Positions 36,988 through 49,427 of a stretch of 64,000 bases of DNA are shown here, in pieces. Source of the stretch: Mycteria americana. Lineage: Eukaryota; Chordata; Aves; Ciconiiformes; Ciconiidae. The translations under genes and the position numbers were made by a program. The stretch lies in assembly GCF_035582795.1 (NCBI RefSeq), contig NC_134396.1, forward strand, positions 34,019,683-34,083,682. Direction: 5' to 3'. The notes below the pieces were generated by a model that saw nothing but the letters and a program-made list of their open reading frames with translations, was not told where the DNA came from and searched no databases. Positions within the stretch are counted from its first letter, which is position 1, and every line of letters begins with the position of its first letter.

Positions 36988-39900
36988 TCTGTGAGATGAA
37001 TAAGAAAAGCAGAAAGTTCTGCATCCAATGGCAGATGTGAATGAGAGACACTTCTCACAGATACTTCCAGGCTGACAGACAGAATAGAGATTCCAAATCC
37101 ACAACTACTGAAAACTGAAAAAATATTATTCAAAAGGAAATTTTTCTGAAGAAAATTGCTTTCAGAGAAAACAGCAGCAGCCAGGACCTATGAGTTTTTC
37201 CTCCTGGGAGTACAATGACCACTTGAATAGTGTTACTTTGCTGGTGGGCCGCATTCTGGGAATGGTGTGTGTTCAGGAAGTATGGTCATATCAGTGATGG
37301 AATTCTGTAAAATCCACCAAAACCAACTCTTCTAGTTAGAGAATATCAGACCAGCTTCAGTGGATCAGCAAGGTATTACTAATTTTGGTGCTTGCTCCCA
37401 AAATCTGCACAGTGTTAAATCCACTTCCTTTCCCCACACTGATTTTCTTTCCTCTTGCAGTGGTAATGGGGTAGGAAGTGGGTGAATGGATAACTTGAGA
37501 TCTGTACCATCATACACCACTGAGACACCTTCAGGAGATGGCAGCTTCTCCACTGAGCACTGCTATTGACCCATTAAATAGCACAGGAATTCTCTTCTGA
37601 GGCAATTTTTTTTTTTTTTTTTTAAACATTGCATTTCTGGTTTCTGTTTATCCTCTTTGGCATAGTTCACCTGTCACTTCTCTCCTGCAGCTATTTTCCT
37701 CTATGAAACACTTTTCCATATGGCCCCCTATTCCATCTTGCTCTTTCATTTCTATATTTAATGTTTCCTTATTCACACCTATCATGTCTTCTGACCCTAG
37801 CTTATTCTGTGCAAGTCACTAGGAAATATGTATTTTTTTTTTCTAAATTCATACAACCTTTCCCATTTTTTCCAGCTTCCTCTCCTGTGCTGTCTACCAC
37901 AAGGGCTGAGAGGGTTTTATCCTACACTAAGTGAAAGCCAGATTAAGGTACTTGTCTCCAGGGATTCCATCATTTCTTTAAATGAGGAAAAATGAACATT
38001 TGGAACAGAGCTGACTTGCACTTCTGTTGAGCCAAGGCTCCAGGCAAACAGGGCCTGCTGTGTTTCAGAAGCTCTCCCCAAGGAGAATCAGAATTTGGAA
38101 GAAGGCTGGAGCAGCCCCAAGCAGAAAGATGCCTGTAACACTACCTTCCCCCAGTCATTTCCCTGACCTGTCCTTCCTTCCCCTATTTTTCCTTTCCCAG
38201 ACTGATAATTTTAGCTGTGTTGCTTTTCCTTTTGTTCTTTTATAAAGCCAAAATCTCACATAAATATTCTCTGTGTTGTTTAGGTTGACTGTTTAACGCA
38301 ACGTTACTCATACTTCAAAGGGATGAAGACAGAGATGAAGTTTTACAGTCTTGATGGCTTAACACAAGTCTGTCATATAAAGCCAGCACTTCATTTTCTG
38401 AGTCACTCTCTCACGGAGAGAGTCTGCTTTACATATCAGGCTTCAGGGAGTGGTGTGGGAAGTACTCTGCAGATTATTTTCCTGCTATTGCTGGAGGCTG
38501 CTTTGCTTGCTGCCTATTGAAGTACATAATAGAGAAGCAAGAAGATAAGGTTCTGACATTTCTGATTTGAATTTTCTTTCAACTGCTTCTATTTTTGTAG
38601 TAAGTTGTGACTTGGCAAAACAGATAATACTGGGAAGCGAGCTCATGCTTTTTATTTCTTCACCTGAATTTAATTCCTTTGAACAGCGTGGCTTGACAAT
38701 CTTAGAGTTCAATAGATTTTCTGACAAACCAGATACTGTATGAGAGATACTGCACTTTTTTTTCTGCAGCAGCCCACCACTGAGGTCACCGTTGGTCACC
38801 TCAAACACAAAAGGAACCTCATTCTGTGGAGTTGTCATTTACTTCCAAGACTGTTCATAGGTTACTAGCTAATGTTAGGGCAGGGACTTGCATCTATTGG
38901 TCTGCGGCCTCAAGGCATTTAAAAATAATTCAGAAATAGTGCTGCACTGGATTCAAATTACTTGTTCATGATACAGAAATATTGGCTTCAAATGTCATTC
39001 CTTCTAACTTTATAATCCAAATATGTTGCAAACTATAGAGATAGCACAGTACAGAGCATTCTCACGCTTAATATAATTCTGCATTTAAGACCAAAATGTT
39101 AGTCCACTGAAGCCAACAAACACCTTGCTAACAATGCTAATGTATGCATGCTTTAGCACATGAAAGTAGTTCTTTCTAATAATATTTATGAAATGACTGA
39201 TTGAACTTCTTTCTTCAAAAAGAGATGAAACCTTGTATATAGTATTCAATTCTTCAAAAAAAAAAAAAAATTGTAATTTTGCCTTGTTACTCCTGTCTTG
39301 CCTAAAAGACCAAGACACTGGATTTTCCATAATGGAGAAAAATGAGGAGATTGCAAGTGTACTTGTAGAATCAGTCATCTGTGTTTTTTCTTAGCAATAA
39401 TTACCGCTACAGGAACAGCCAGCAAAGATACACCAAAAAGCCTATACCAGTCCGCACATTTAAATGTACTGTTATGTACTGTAAGCCTTGAGAGGTGTTC
39501 TGCCTTACTTCCGCAAAGTTGTGTTTAATAGGGTTATCTCAAGTTGAGGAAAGCAAAGACGAGGAAAGAAGAGGCGGCAGGCTCAGGCTGCATTTCGTTT
39601 CAGGTTCTCGAATTTGGCAGAGGTCAGCTAAGCCAACTCCATTGCTCCCGCTGAAGGGAGAAACCCAGATGGTCACTAGAGGGACAGTTAAGAGGAGTCC
39701 CTCTGTGCAAGTAGCAGGTGATCATTTCTTCTTAAGTGGGTGGATCTTTCTAGGAAAAATAACTATAAGAACCAAGCAGATGATTTTTAAAGAGACTTAG
39801 CAGCTTTGCAAAATAATTTATTTGGGTAAGATTTTGTATTCCGTAGTAGTTGAGCATTTGTGAAGGCAAAGATTGCAGAACTGTAAACCAAAACAGTGCA

Positions 39901-42900
39901 AACAGGAACTGCCAACATTTGAACTTCCCCGTGCCATTCTTTGACCTTCCCCTGAGCATAGGCAGCTAATCATACAGAACAGCATCTACAAGTAAAATAG
40001 GTAATAATTTATTCTTCACTAGATATTGCCTTCTACCAAGAAGCAATTTTAAAATGAAAGTTAAATTATGCTATAAGCCATGACTGCAATTTCGTGATTT
40101 TTTTCTAATTGCAGACCTGGAAAGTGAATGCTTTCCTCAATAAAGGATTTTTTGGTGGTTTTTTTGGAGGGTTTTTTCACTTTCAGAAAGCTACTAGTTA
40201 AAGTGAAAAGACGGTGGTATTTGGCACATGACAAGATGGGAAAATGAAATACAAACATAACAGGAATCAAGAAGGATCAACCAGCTGGATGGCAGACCAG
40301 TAGCTGTTGTTTAGAAACTAGAACAAGCTCCAACAAAACACCTAAGTCATAAACGTTTACCTCTGCCTACTTCAAGTGCTGATGCACAGAAAGTAAGCCC
40401 ACGGGGCGGGGAGGGTGGGGAAGCTGCGCTAAAGCGTAAGCCTGCATCAAAGAAAGGATTAGAAAAAATTAAATGCTTACAGTAACAATGCAGTCGTCTA
40501 AGGCCCTCGGCAAGTTCCCCATACATTTGCGGGACTTAGGCCCATGTTTCAAAGCTTTGTAAACACTTAGTTAGTTGTCAGCATCTGCCTGCAGGGTAGC
40601 TGTATTTTGCAATGGGAACAGGGTGCTAAAGGGGTTTGCATGACTGGAGGAAAAGGACAGTGAATGAAGAGTAGAACAGCGAATTTCCTGACGCTTGCTT
40701 GCTCTGTGGGCTTCATCTGTGCCAGGTAATACAGGGGCACCCCTCTTGCCTTTAGAAGTAACTACCTATGGCTACACAGCTAACACAGTCTGAGACCTGT
40801 CTTTTATTTCCATGAGTGGCACTAGTAGGAAATTGAGGGGCACTCCTAACACCCCAAAATTACAAAAGATTATACCACAAACCTGAAAATCCATGTTTGT
40901 AGATTTTGTATTTCTAACAAAATACACTTCATAATATCTTGCATTCAGCTTGTAAAACTAGTTCTCCCATACAGAGAACAATCCAGGTCATCAACTTCTG
41001 TTTAGCTCTAAAGATTGAGCTAAGAGGAATATAAATCTTGGAGAGGCAGGGAGGCAGAAAATTAACACAGTCAGGAAATGAGTGATAATGTTAACTTACT
41101 GCATGGCAATGGATTTCCCTTTCAGCCGATATACTTTATTTTACGCCACTGAACTGTGCTGAAAACTTATTTCATTACAACCCTCCGTTGAAAATCTATG
41201 AGAAAAGAAAATACCTTTTTTTTCCGCTCCTGAAGAGACAGCAAATGAAAAGAACATACAGTTTAAGTACTTTTACACCTTTTTTCTTGAGAAAAAAGTT
41301 AAGATGTCCCAAATGTTCACAACATGGACTACTTAGAGACTATCAGAGAACAGGAAGATGTCAACAGCTAACATAGTAGGATTTTCTTTTTTGAAAATAA
41401 GGCTTCTGTGTTACTACTTACCTGCATATTCAGCTTCTCCTTGTATAAATAGCTGTGTCTATTGCACCAGTGTTCCCAGCTACAAAAGCCATTAATCAGC
41501 ACTCTGAGAACATTAGTCAAATTACTGGAAGACATAAATTGCCAGGTGGCGAGGCACACAGAAGGTAAGGAAGAGAAAATATCTGAACTCTCAATACCAC
41601 GATTGATGGTATTAGGATGACCCACAGCTCTCTGAGCTACAGCATTATAGCTGGATGTAAGCGTAGCCGTTCCAACCCCTGAGATTTAGGGTATAAATCA
41701 TGCCATATTACTGCACACCAGAGATCAACTGCCAACAAAACATTTAAACTGTAATTAAATTATATTGGAAGGACCTGGAGAAAGATAATCAAAACCAAAA
41801 CACAATTTAAGATTCCTGAAATCTAGCAGCACTTCTTTTGTATGACATGGCCATAATTAAGTCTGTTTCTGAGGCTCAATTTAAGCCCTAAATTATCAAC
41901 CCTTAAGATGTGACAAATCTTCAAACCTATCAAAAGTCAAGGAGACTATTTTCAGCAAGCATGAAACGTTAGTTTAATCCAACTTCTTTGACTTTGCACT
42001 GAAAAGGTCTAGGAGCATTCATAGAGTTGCTTGCAGGTGGGTGGCAATTAAGAAGCCATAGGTTATGCCCTTTTAGCTCGTATTTGGTGCCTCACTGGCC
42101 AACGCTCCAGGTTAGCTGTCCAAAAGTCAGCCAGGTTTACTTAAAGTAGTGGCACTATAAATTGACCCATTTGACACAGACATAGATTGGGACAGGAGTG
42201 GACACATGGTACCAGGTAGGTGAGAAGACTGAACATCCACCAGCTCTGACTCCTTCCTTCACGGCAGTCAACAAGGTTGTTAAACTGCCCAGGGTGGTTT
42301 CACAGTCAATCTGTTTCTACCCTGTAGCTTCTGTTTTCTGCCTACCGTATGAGATAGAGTGACACTATCTATGCATTTGATTTTTAGATAACAGCATAGA
42401 CACAAATCAGAGAGCAATTTGAAGAGCTCCTCCTTCTTTCTTTCAGGAACAACATTGCTAGTATCAGCAAAGGAAGGATTTGAATACATGGAGGTGGACA
42501 GTAACATCACAAGACACAGAATTGACTCAGTCTCAATTTTTGGAAGGACAGGGAGGGAATGGAAAGAAAAAAATATTTATAACTATGCAAAGAACTGTGA
42601 TTTGAAATGGTCAAGTGTTTCCATGCACCCAGGGAATAAAGAAAAAAACTTGAAGCTGAAAGGAAATACTTCCAGTGGGGGTTGCAGTTCTTTATTTCTG
42701 ATTCATAGGTATATATATGCATACAATGATATTAGATATCCTTGTATTGCTTAATATATAATTTGTCAGCATAGGTCTTTTAACAAAAAAAAATTGCAAC
42801 TATTAATTTATATTTGATCTGAGCACTCTGATACACAGTAGAAAAAATCCGTATATAAAAGATTATATCTGTGCAATTATATGTACTATATTCATCTTTC

Positions 42901-45900
42901 AACAAACTACTGATTTATTAATATTGATACATTATTGTTAGTATAATATAGAATTGCCATAACATTAAAAAACTTTTCAAAATATATTAATAAGCAAAGA
43001 TAACCGCACCTCGATCTTGCAATCATTTTTGCGCCATCACATTGATGCCCCATTTTGTTTGAATGTGACATTTGGCTTAAACAAATTCCTTCCATCTCAA
43101 GCTGCCACTATTAGTCCACCCACATAAATCATATTAATTCATGTATAGCTTTACTGTTTAGTAATTTCACACAAAGCCTTTAGAATTAAACTCACCTCTG
43201 AGCTGACATCCACCACTAAGACCAGAAATCTCTTATACCTCACTTAGGGCTCAAACAGTGCATGAAGATTTGTGCTGAACCTCTGCTTTGTGGTGAACTT
43301 CTCTTTTAGCGAACACTTCTCTCACCTATAGCGTAACACAAGTCATCTGGCTCATTCTAGTGGCTTAAACTACAGGTCTACAGAAGATGTGACTTCATGC
43401 TACTAAATGCTTTTAATAGTTTAGATCTAGGTGAAGCTTAATTAGCATCTGGAAGTTAATACAAATATTAATCTGTACATAAAACATTATCCCCAATATA
43501 CTAAGTGACAGCACTTTTATAAGGCAGACACAAGCCAAGATTCGAATATCTGAGAACAGGTGGAAACTACCGGATCCTAATTTAGGGCAAGTTTATAGAG
43601 CAGCAACAACGGTCAGCAGGATTAGGCCCTTCCTCTGTGAAAATTGACAGGAACTGACAGAAAGATGCGATACAGCAGGCCAGTATGACAGAGACACAAT
43701 GCACCACCTGTCAGTACAGAGCAAGGATGCAAAGGTGCAGATACTTCAGTTTTGATGCTGGCAGGTAAGAAAGCATTTGGCAAGTTCTTGCCTTTCCGAC
43801 AATTTTGTCAATCTTCATTACAGTAGCTGAACAACTGTGCACACAATGATGGATGCTTGCTTCCCTGCCTGCAGACTACCTTGCAAATACAGGACACAAA
43901 TTGACAGAGATGGAAATGTGCAAACCACAGAACAAAAATATCAGTCTTTTAAATGAAGGACAAAATATAATTTTCACTTTCAGTTTAGATCCTACTGAAA
44001 AATGAAGGCTCATGCTGTCCTGCCTTTTGCTTAACTTTATTCCCCAAGAAAACTTTTGCTTGTCTTCTCTTTCATTGATAATTCTGGACTGGAAGCAAGA
44101 CTGGAGTTAGTGTACACGTAAAAAGAAGGTGCAAATTATCTTGAACTGTTATGTCTAAGGACTTATTTACAGACGAAGTGGAGAATCCACAGATGTAATT
44201 CTAGGGCATATAAGAACCTCGTGAAGATAAGAATAATATTTCAGAGAGTGCGTACACTATTACTTCTGTCAGGACATCCCAAAAGGCAGGTGAGTCAGCA
44301 GGTTTGGAAAGTGCATGCGTGTGTTCATTAGGGGCAGAGAAAGCATTAGACGTATTCTTGACTCTCATCTTTTTAAAGCAGACAAGCGGAATTCACCTGA
44401 CAATTAATGTGCACTCTCTTGCAAAAGAATGGTCTGAGAGACTGCAGCTATCTTCCAGTGAATATGAGGACATAGTACAGTGTCTTTTGTGCCAGTACAC
44501 GGGACAGCAGCAAACAAGAAATGCTTAGGGTTTTTTTCCTTTTCATGTTTTTACTGCTGTGTTCTATGACACAGACAATAAACTGCATTGTAATGCTTTT
44601 TTTTTTATATTATATACACTTTGAATAATACTTTGACATCTGTTCCTAACAAATGAGTGTGACTCCCAACTGTAGATTTATACATTTAACCTTCAGTTGT
44701 TAGTAGGAAATACTAAGTATTTGTTTCATATTCATAGCATTAATAGCCTTTACAATTGGAGTTAGGATGCTATTTGAAGACTCTTAACTTAAAAAAAAAG
44801 TTCTGGAAAAACAGATTTAGAAAACAACGACAACGAATTAATGCTCCAAGGCTTTTAGAATATATGACAATCATTTACAGGATTAGCTGCTTCTATAAAA
44901 ACTATCCCTAAAATAAAGATACTAAACTAAATTATTAAAATGAAATTAATTTCAGTTACTCATTTGTCCTCTGGGAAGTCTGTTTGATGACTAATTATTA
45001 TTTTTTTACTGTATCATTTTTTTCTGTGACCAAATAAAAAAGACATTAAGGTTAAATGAACATGGAAAGACTTTTCAGACAGCAAGAAACAGACAAATTC
45101 AAGAAAGTCCTGCATCATTTCTAGAATAATTTTTAAACAATAAAGTTGCTGCTGCTCTGTGACACAACCAGGCTAACATTTATTGTAACAACAACTATTC
45201 TGTTCAGCTGTGCATAAACATTAATATGCTGAAGTAAAAAATGAAACAAAAATCCACATCCTCATTGACTTGCTCATGAGGCACACTGTTGGTAAAATAG
45301 TATGCCTTTAAACAGAAATTGCACACACACATAGAAATCAATGCTAGATGACACAACTTTCCTAATGAAAACTCTATTTCTGAAAACAACACAAATAACC
45401 AGGCCCAAAATTCTGTTGTTTCCATGGCAACAGGATTGGCCCTTTTGGTCTTCTTGAATTGCTGAATGACATGGAAAAATCATAAACCAAAAAAACTTAA
45501 CCCAAATTGCCTATTGTACACCATGGTCATGGGTGTCTGGGTGATGAAAATCCAAGCAAATCCTCCTCTTCAAATGCCTGGAAACGATGCTTTTTATTTC
45601 AGGGTCATGTCAATGCTGTATATTAAAGACAAAAAAACAAACACAAAAGGACAACAAAAAAAGGGAAATCAGTGCTGTGAAACATGTGGCTAGTCATTTC
45701 CCCAGTCCTGAGCTCCCACAAAGTGTTGAGCATCCTCATCTCTCATTTACTTAAATGCATTGGTGTCAAATAATTTACACACATCCTACCTACTATACAT
45801 GGAAAATATAGACCTTAGTAAGAACTGTTACTGTTTTTATTGAAATTAATACATTCCTGGCAATTCCAATCTGAAGTAGACACCAGATGTGGAAAGATCC

Positions 45901-48900
45901 ACTGGTAAAATGACACCACAGTGTAGCAAGATATAGGTGCCCCTAAAAATGTTTCTAGGAGTATGGTTTTGCCATTTAGTGCAAAGCACATGTCATCAAA
46001 CACTTCAGAAGCATTCTTTAGAATAAGAAGTTGTCATCATAAACACTGCATCAAAACACAATTTTCCTCACAGAATACATAACTATTTAAAACACTCTCA
46101 ATATTTATGAACTGTTACAGAACTCACAGGGTTCTTTCACTGTGAATATTTCATAATGATTTTTTTTTTAAAGTCATAAGGAATTGCAAGAAAGTAAACC
46201 AAATAAAATACAAGAGAGCATGACAATAGACAAAAGCCTTTGGAATAGACATGAAAAAGACAACAGAAGCAAACTAAGAGCTGGGCAGACTCCAGAGATG
46301 TTTCAGCAGAAAGCATACAGAAGAAAAGTCTGTGTAAAACTGTTATCATTGTGGAGGCATTTACATGGGAAATCCTATTTCCTGAAGAAATGACACCAGA
46401 AATGAGTGATATGACCACAGGAAAATTATTGCCACTTCTGAAGACAGATTCATATTTATGCAGAGAAAACAAATAGCAGAGAATTAGCCTTAATTTGGCC
46501 TTAACTATATTTATTTAAGCTAAATACAAATTCTCTTCTCATCTTGCTTTTTGCTGCCCAGCTTCTCTTTTGAGAAAAACAGGAAAATTATTCAAGCCAC
46601 AAAAAGACCAAAATCATAAAAAAATGGTCTTTAACATGTCATTTGTTTTCTGTGCTCATACTTCAAAAAAACAGTTCTCATATTGACTCACTACAGAATA
46701 AACAGTGTCTTGAGAAAAAAAAAAAAAGATGCTCAGAGATTTTATGTCAAGTCCTCTAGGAATCAGGAATTTAGCTTATGGTTCTAACCTACGTATCAGC
46801 TATGATACTACGATAGTTTACCAGAGTACAATTTTATTTTTAAAAGTGAAAAGCTCCGTTTTATTTATGCATCTGTTTGCTACGTGTACTTCTAATTATT
46901 TGCCTGCTTACTAATACTCATGTTATTGATGGACTCTTTTACTGAGGAGTCAGGTTTACTACATGCTATTTCCTGAACAATATTCCAGTGTGAGACACCA
47001 GTGTGTTTCTACATACCAGCCAGATGGGTAGGGAGAGTGCAAGGTCCCCAACCACTCCTCCCCTGTACACTCTCGCCAGGAATACATACGCTGCTGTAAT
47101 GGTTAGTCCTCCTGACACGCTATTCTAGCAACGAACCGTTAGTGCTTGTGTGACACACTGCAGCTGCAAACACCCTCACTGATGCGCAGTAAGAGCAGTG
47201 CAGGGTTTTCCATTCGCATGCTTCAGTTATGGTATCAGATGGAGGAACAGCATGCCAGAGGACTGACACATTCCTATTTCCAAGGGAACCAGTCTCTTTG
47301 AAAGGAAAAGACATAAAGATACTGGAGATTTAGTCAGGGAAATAACTATGAGAGAAGCTGAGAAGCACAAAAAGCAAAGAGAAGGAAGACATCAAGAGCA
47401 CGATCCAGAAATCAAAGTAAAATGTAAGACTTTTTAATCTCTGAGTGAGAATGGCAAGTTTACCACTTTACTTTCAATTGAGGATAATGCATGGGACCAT
47501 CTTCACTCTGATCATGTTGCACTTTTTCTATCTGTTTTTCACATAACTTAACCTGAATGTCCTCAGGCTAAGAATTCTGTCTCTGCTTGGAAATGGTGGA
47601 GGACACTTTAAACACATCTGCAATGCAAATATAATAAATCCTAACTTCAGTGCTTTTTCTGCTTGCATATGTTGAATCACGTTCCTGAAAACAACTATAA
47701 AAGCATTTAGGTCTCAAAAAAGCTTTATGGAGTCTACCCAGCCTCAGTTCCTAGCAGCATGGTTGTAAAATAATGTTAAAATGTAACAACAGTATTAGGC
47801 ATAAATTCTTACTCCTGCTCCACTGAAGTCATTTCTGGATCATTTGAGAGGCAGCTAGTTCTGGGTACAAAGGAAAAGAGGTAGTAGTAAACATTTCTTC
47901 TGTGTTTATTTCTTTCTCTTTTTAAACATGACATCAAATTTGGGGGATGTAATAACTAACTGTAGTGAGTATCTTTGATGGCAAAAACACACAAATGTTA
48001 TTGATAGGAATGTAGTGAGCTTAGTGCCTGCAACACAAATTAGTTTGAGTAATAACTTTTTAAGCTATTTCTTTAAGTTGGGGGAGGGAAATGCACTACA
48101 GTGACTTCATACATCCAACAATAACAATAATCAGTGATGCCTCATATGAATATTTAGTTCCCCTTTCACTTGCTATGCTGCAGCCTGCACTCTTTTAAAT
48201 GAAAGGAGTAACAAGAAAGCAGCTTTCTTCCACAGAGTTTTCATTGTCATATACTACAATGCATTTGAAAATGTTTGAATAGAAGGGATAGAAGTTGCAT
48301 TTCAAGGCTGGGTGGGCCTCTTCTTTTGTTTAACAAAACATGCAGGTGGTATCAGATAACTACTTATGTGAATTTATTGCTTCCAAGGCAGTCTAACTGC
48401 TAGAATCAAAACGCAGTGGCCAGTGGTCTGGGTATTTCTCTGTGGTCGTTTCAAAAGCTAATCTCAGGAGAACCGGAGGAAAACGTGTACCACAAAAGAA
48501 GAAACTTCAGAAAAAATACCACAAAGAAGAAGCGGTAAGATAAAAATTCTGAAGTGCACAAGCTAAAGGAAGGAGACTGAAAAGAAACTTCAAAACCTCA
48601 AAATCTTTGCTTACAAAAACCATGTGAAAAATGTCATACTAGAACCAACAGACACAGCTCCCTTCTCCAGAATCTTGTGTACAATGCACACATGAAAAAA
48701 GTGCAGTGGATACTTTCTAAGCTCTGCTCAGTGAGTCAAGGACTGTGTCCTTCCAGTTAAGGATTCCTATGCTACTTTACACTATACTGCCTCAGAATGT
48801 TAAAGTCAAAGCACAGAGTTACGAGTTTAAAATATCTGATCATCAGCTGACACTGATTTATTAAGTGACCATAGACAATACAATATTGTCAAGTATTAAT

Positions 48901-49388
48901 CCACTGGCCTGTCCAACCAACACTGGAAAGACAGGAAAAGTTACCTACCTACCTTAACTGAGAATGAGGTACAATAGCTATCCCTAACTTAGTAAATTGT
49001 AAAAAAAATTTTTTAAAAAGAACAACCTCCTAAAAACTTTACAAATCATCTGACATAATGGGTGAAGGGTAGAAAATGTTTAATGAACCATTTTAATGGA
49101 GTAAAAAAGTTATTTCCGTCTTCCCCATGAGTATAGAAACAATCATCAAAAAATAGCAAAAATGTTTTTTATAGTGTAAGTGTGTGATTATTCCTTACTG
49201 AGACCCAATGGTACAAAAGCAGGCTGCTTATAGTGAGAGGGGAAGTCAATTCACAAATGTGGCAACTTACACAGTAATTGAAACTACAAGCTGATTGCTG
49301 TACCAAACACATAGTATACTACTGCATTCAATCCGTTCCTGTGAAACAAGTAAATATAATGCCAGCACCCAGCTGAAAGCTATCTTAC
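36988..49388. other. Stretch between LTR copy A and the last located PRUNE2 exon
   Basis: No exon with family support is seen. The terminal PRUNE2 exon, which should lie on the minus strand to the left of 49389, was searched for by reading and not found. Open frames of 111-117 codons at 38485-38838, 42419-42754 and 46137-46472 have no recognised family. A possible plus-strand terminal exon at 44382-44528 is reported as a finding. A run of 23 T or so lies near 37601. Confidence 0.5.
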
Positions 49389-49427
49389 TTAGCTGTTTCT
49401 GAAGTTTCCCTCAGCTCTTCATCCAGT
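49389..49427 (-). CDS. PRUNE2: PRUNE2 exon (acidic tail after the BCH domain)
   Basis: A 39-base exon with acceptor TTCATGCAG| at its right and donor |GTAAGATA at its left (read on the minus strand). It encodes LDEELRETSETA, with split codons at both ends that give Lys before and Lys after. This matches the segment that follows the CRAL-TRIO domain in PRUNE2. The phase (1 + 12 codons + 2) fits the exon at 52069 exactly. If the intron after it is not removed, the next codon is a stop (AAG TAA), so intron retention would end the protein here. A minus-strand AATAAA lies at 48857-48862. Confidence 0.9.

Noticed and set aside
38485-38838. Minus-strand ATG frame of 117 codons with a protein-like composition
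   Set aside because: One or two frames of this length are expected by chance in 64 kb on two strands. No splice sites, family or promoter support it.
46137-46472. Minus-strand frame of 111 codons
   Set aside because: Hydrophobic, AT-driven composition, no recognised family; within chance expectation.
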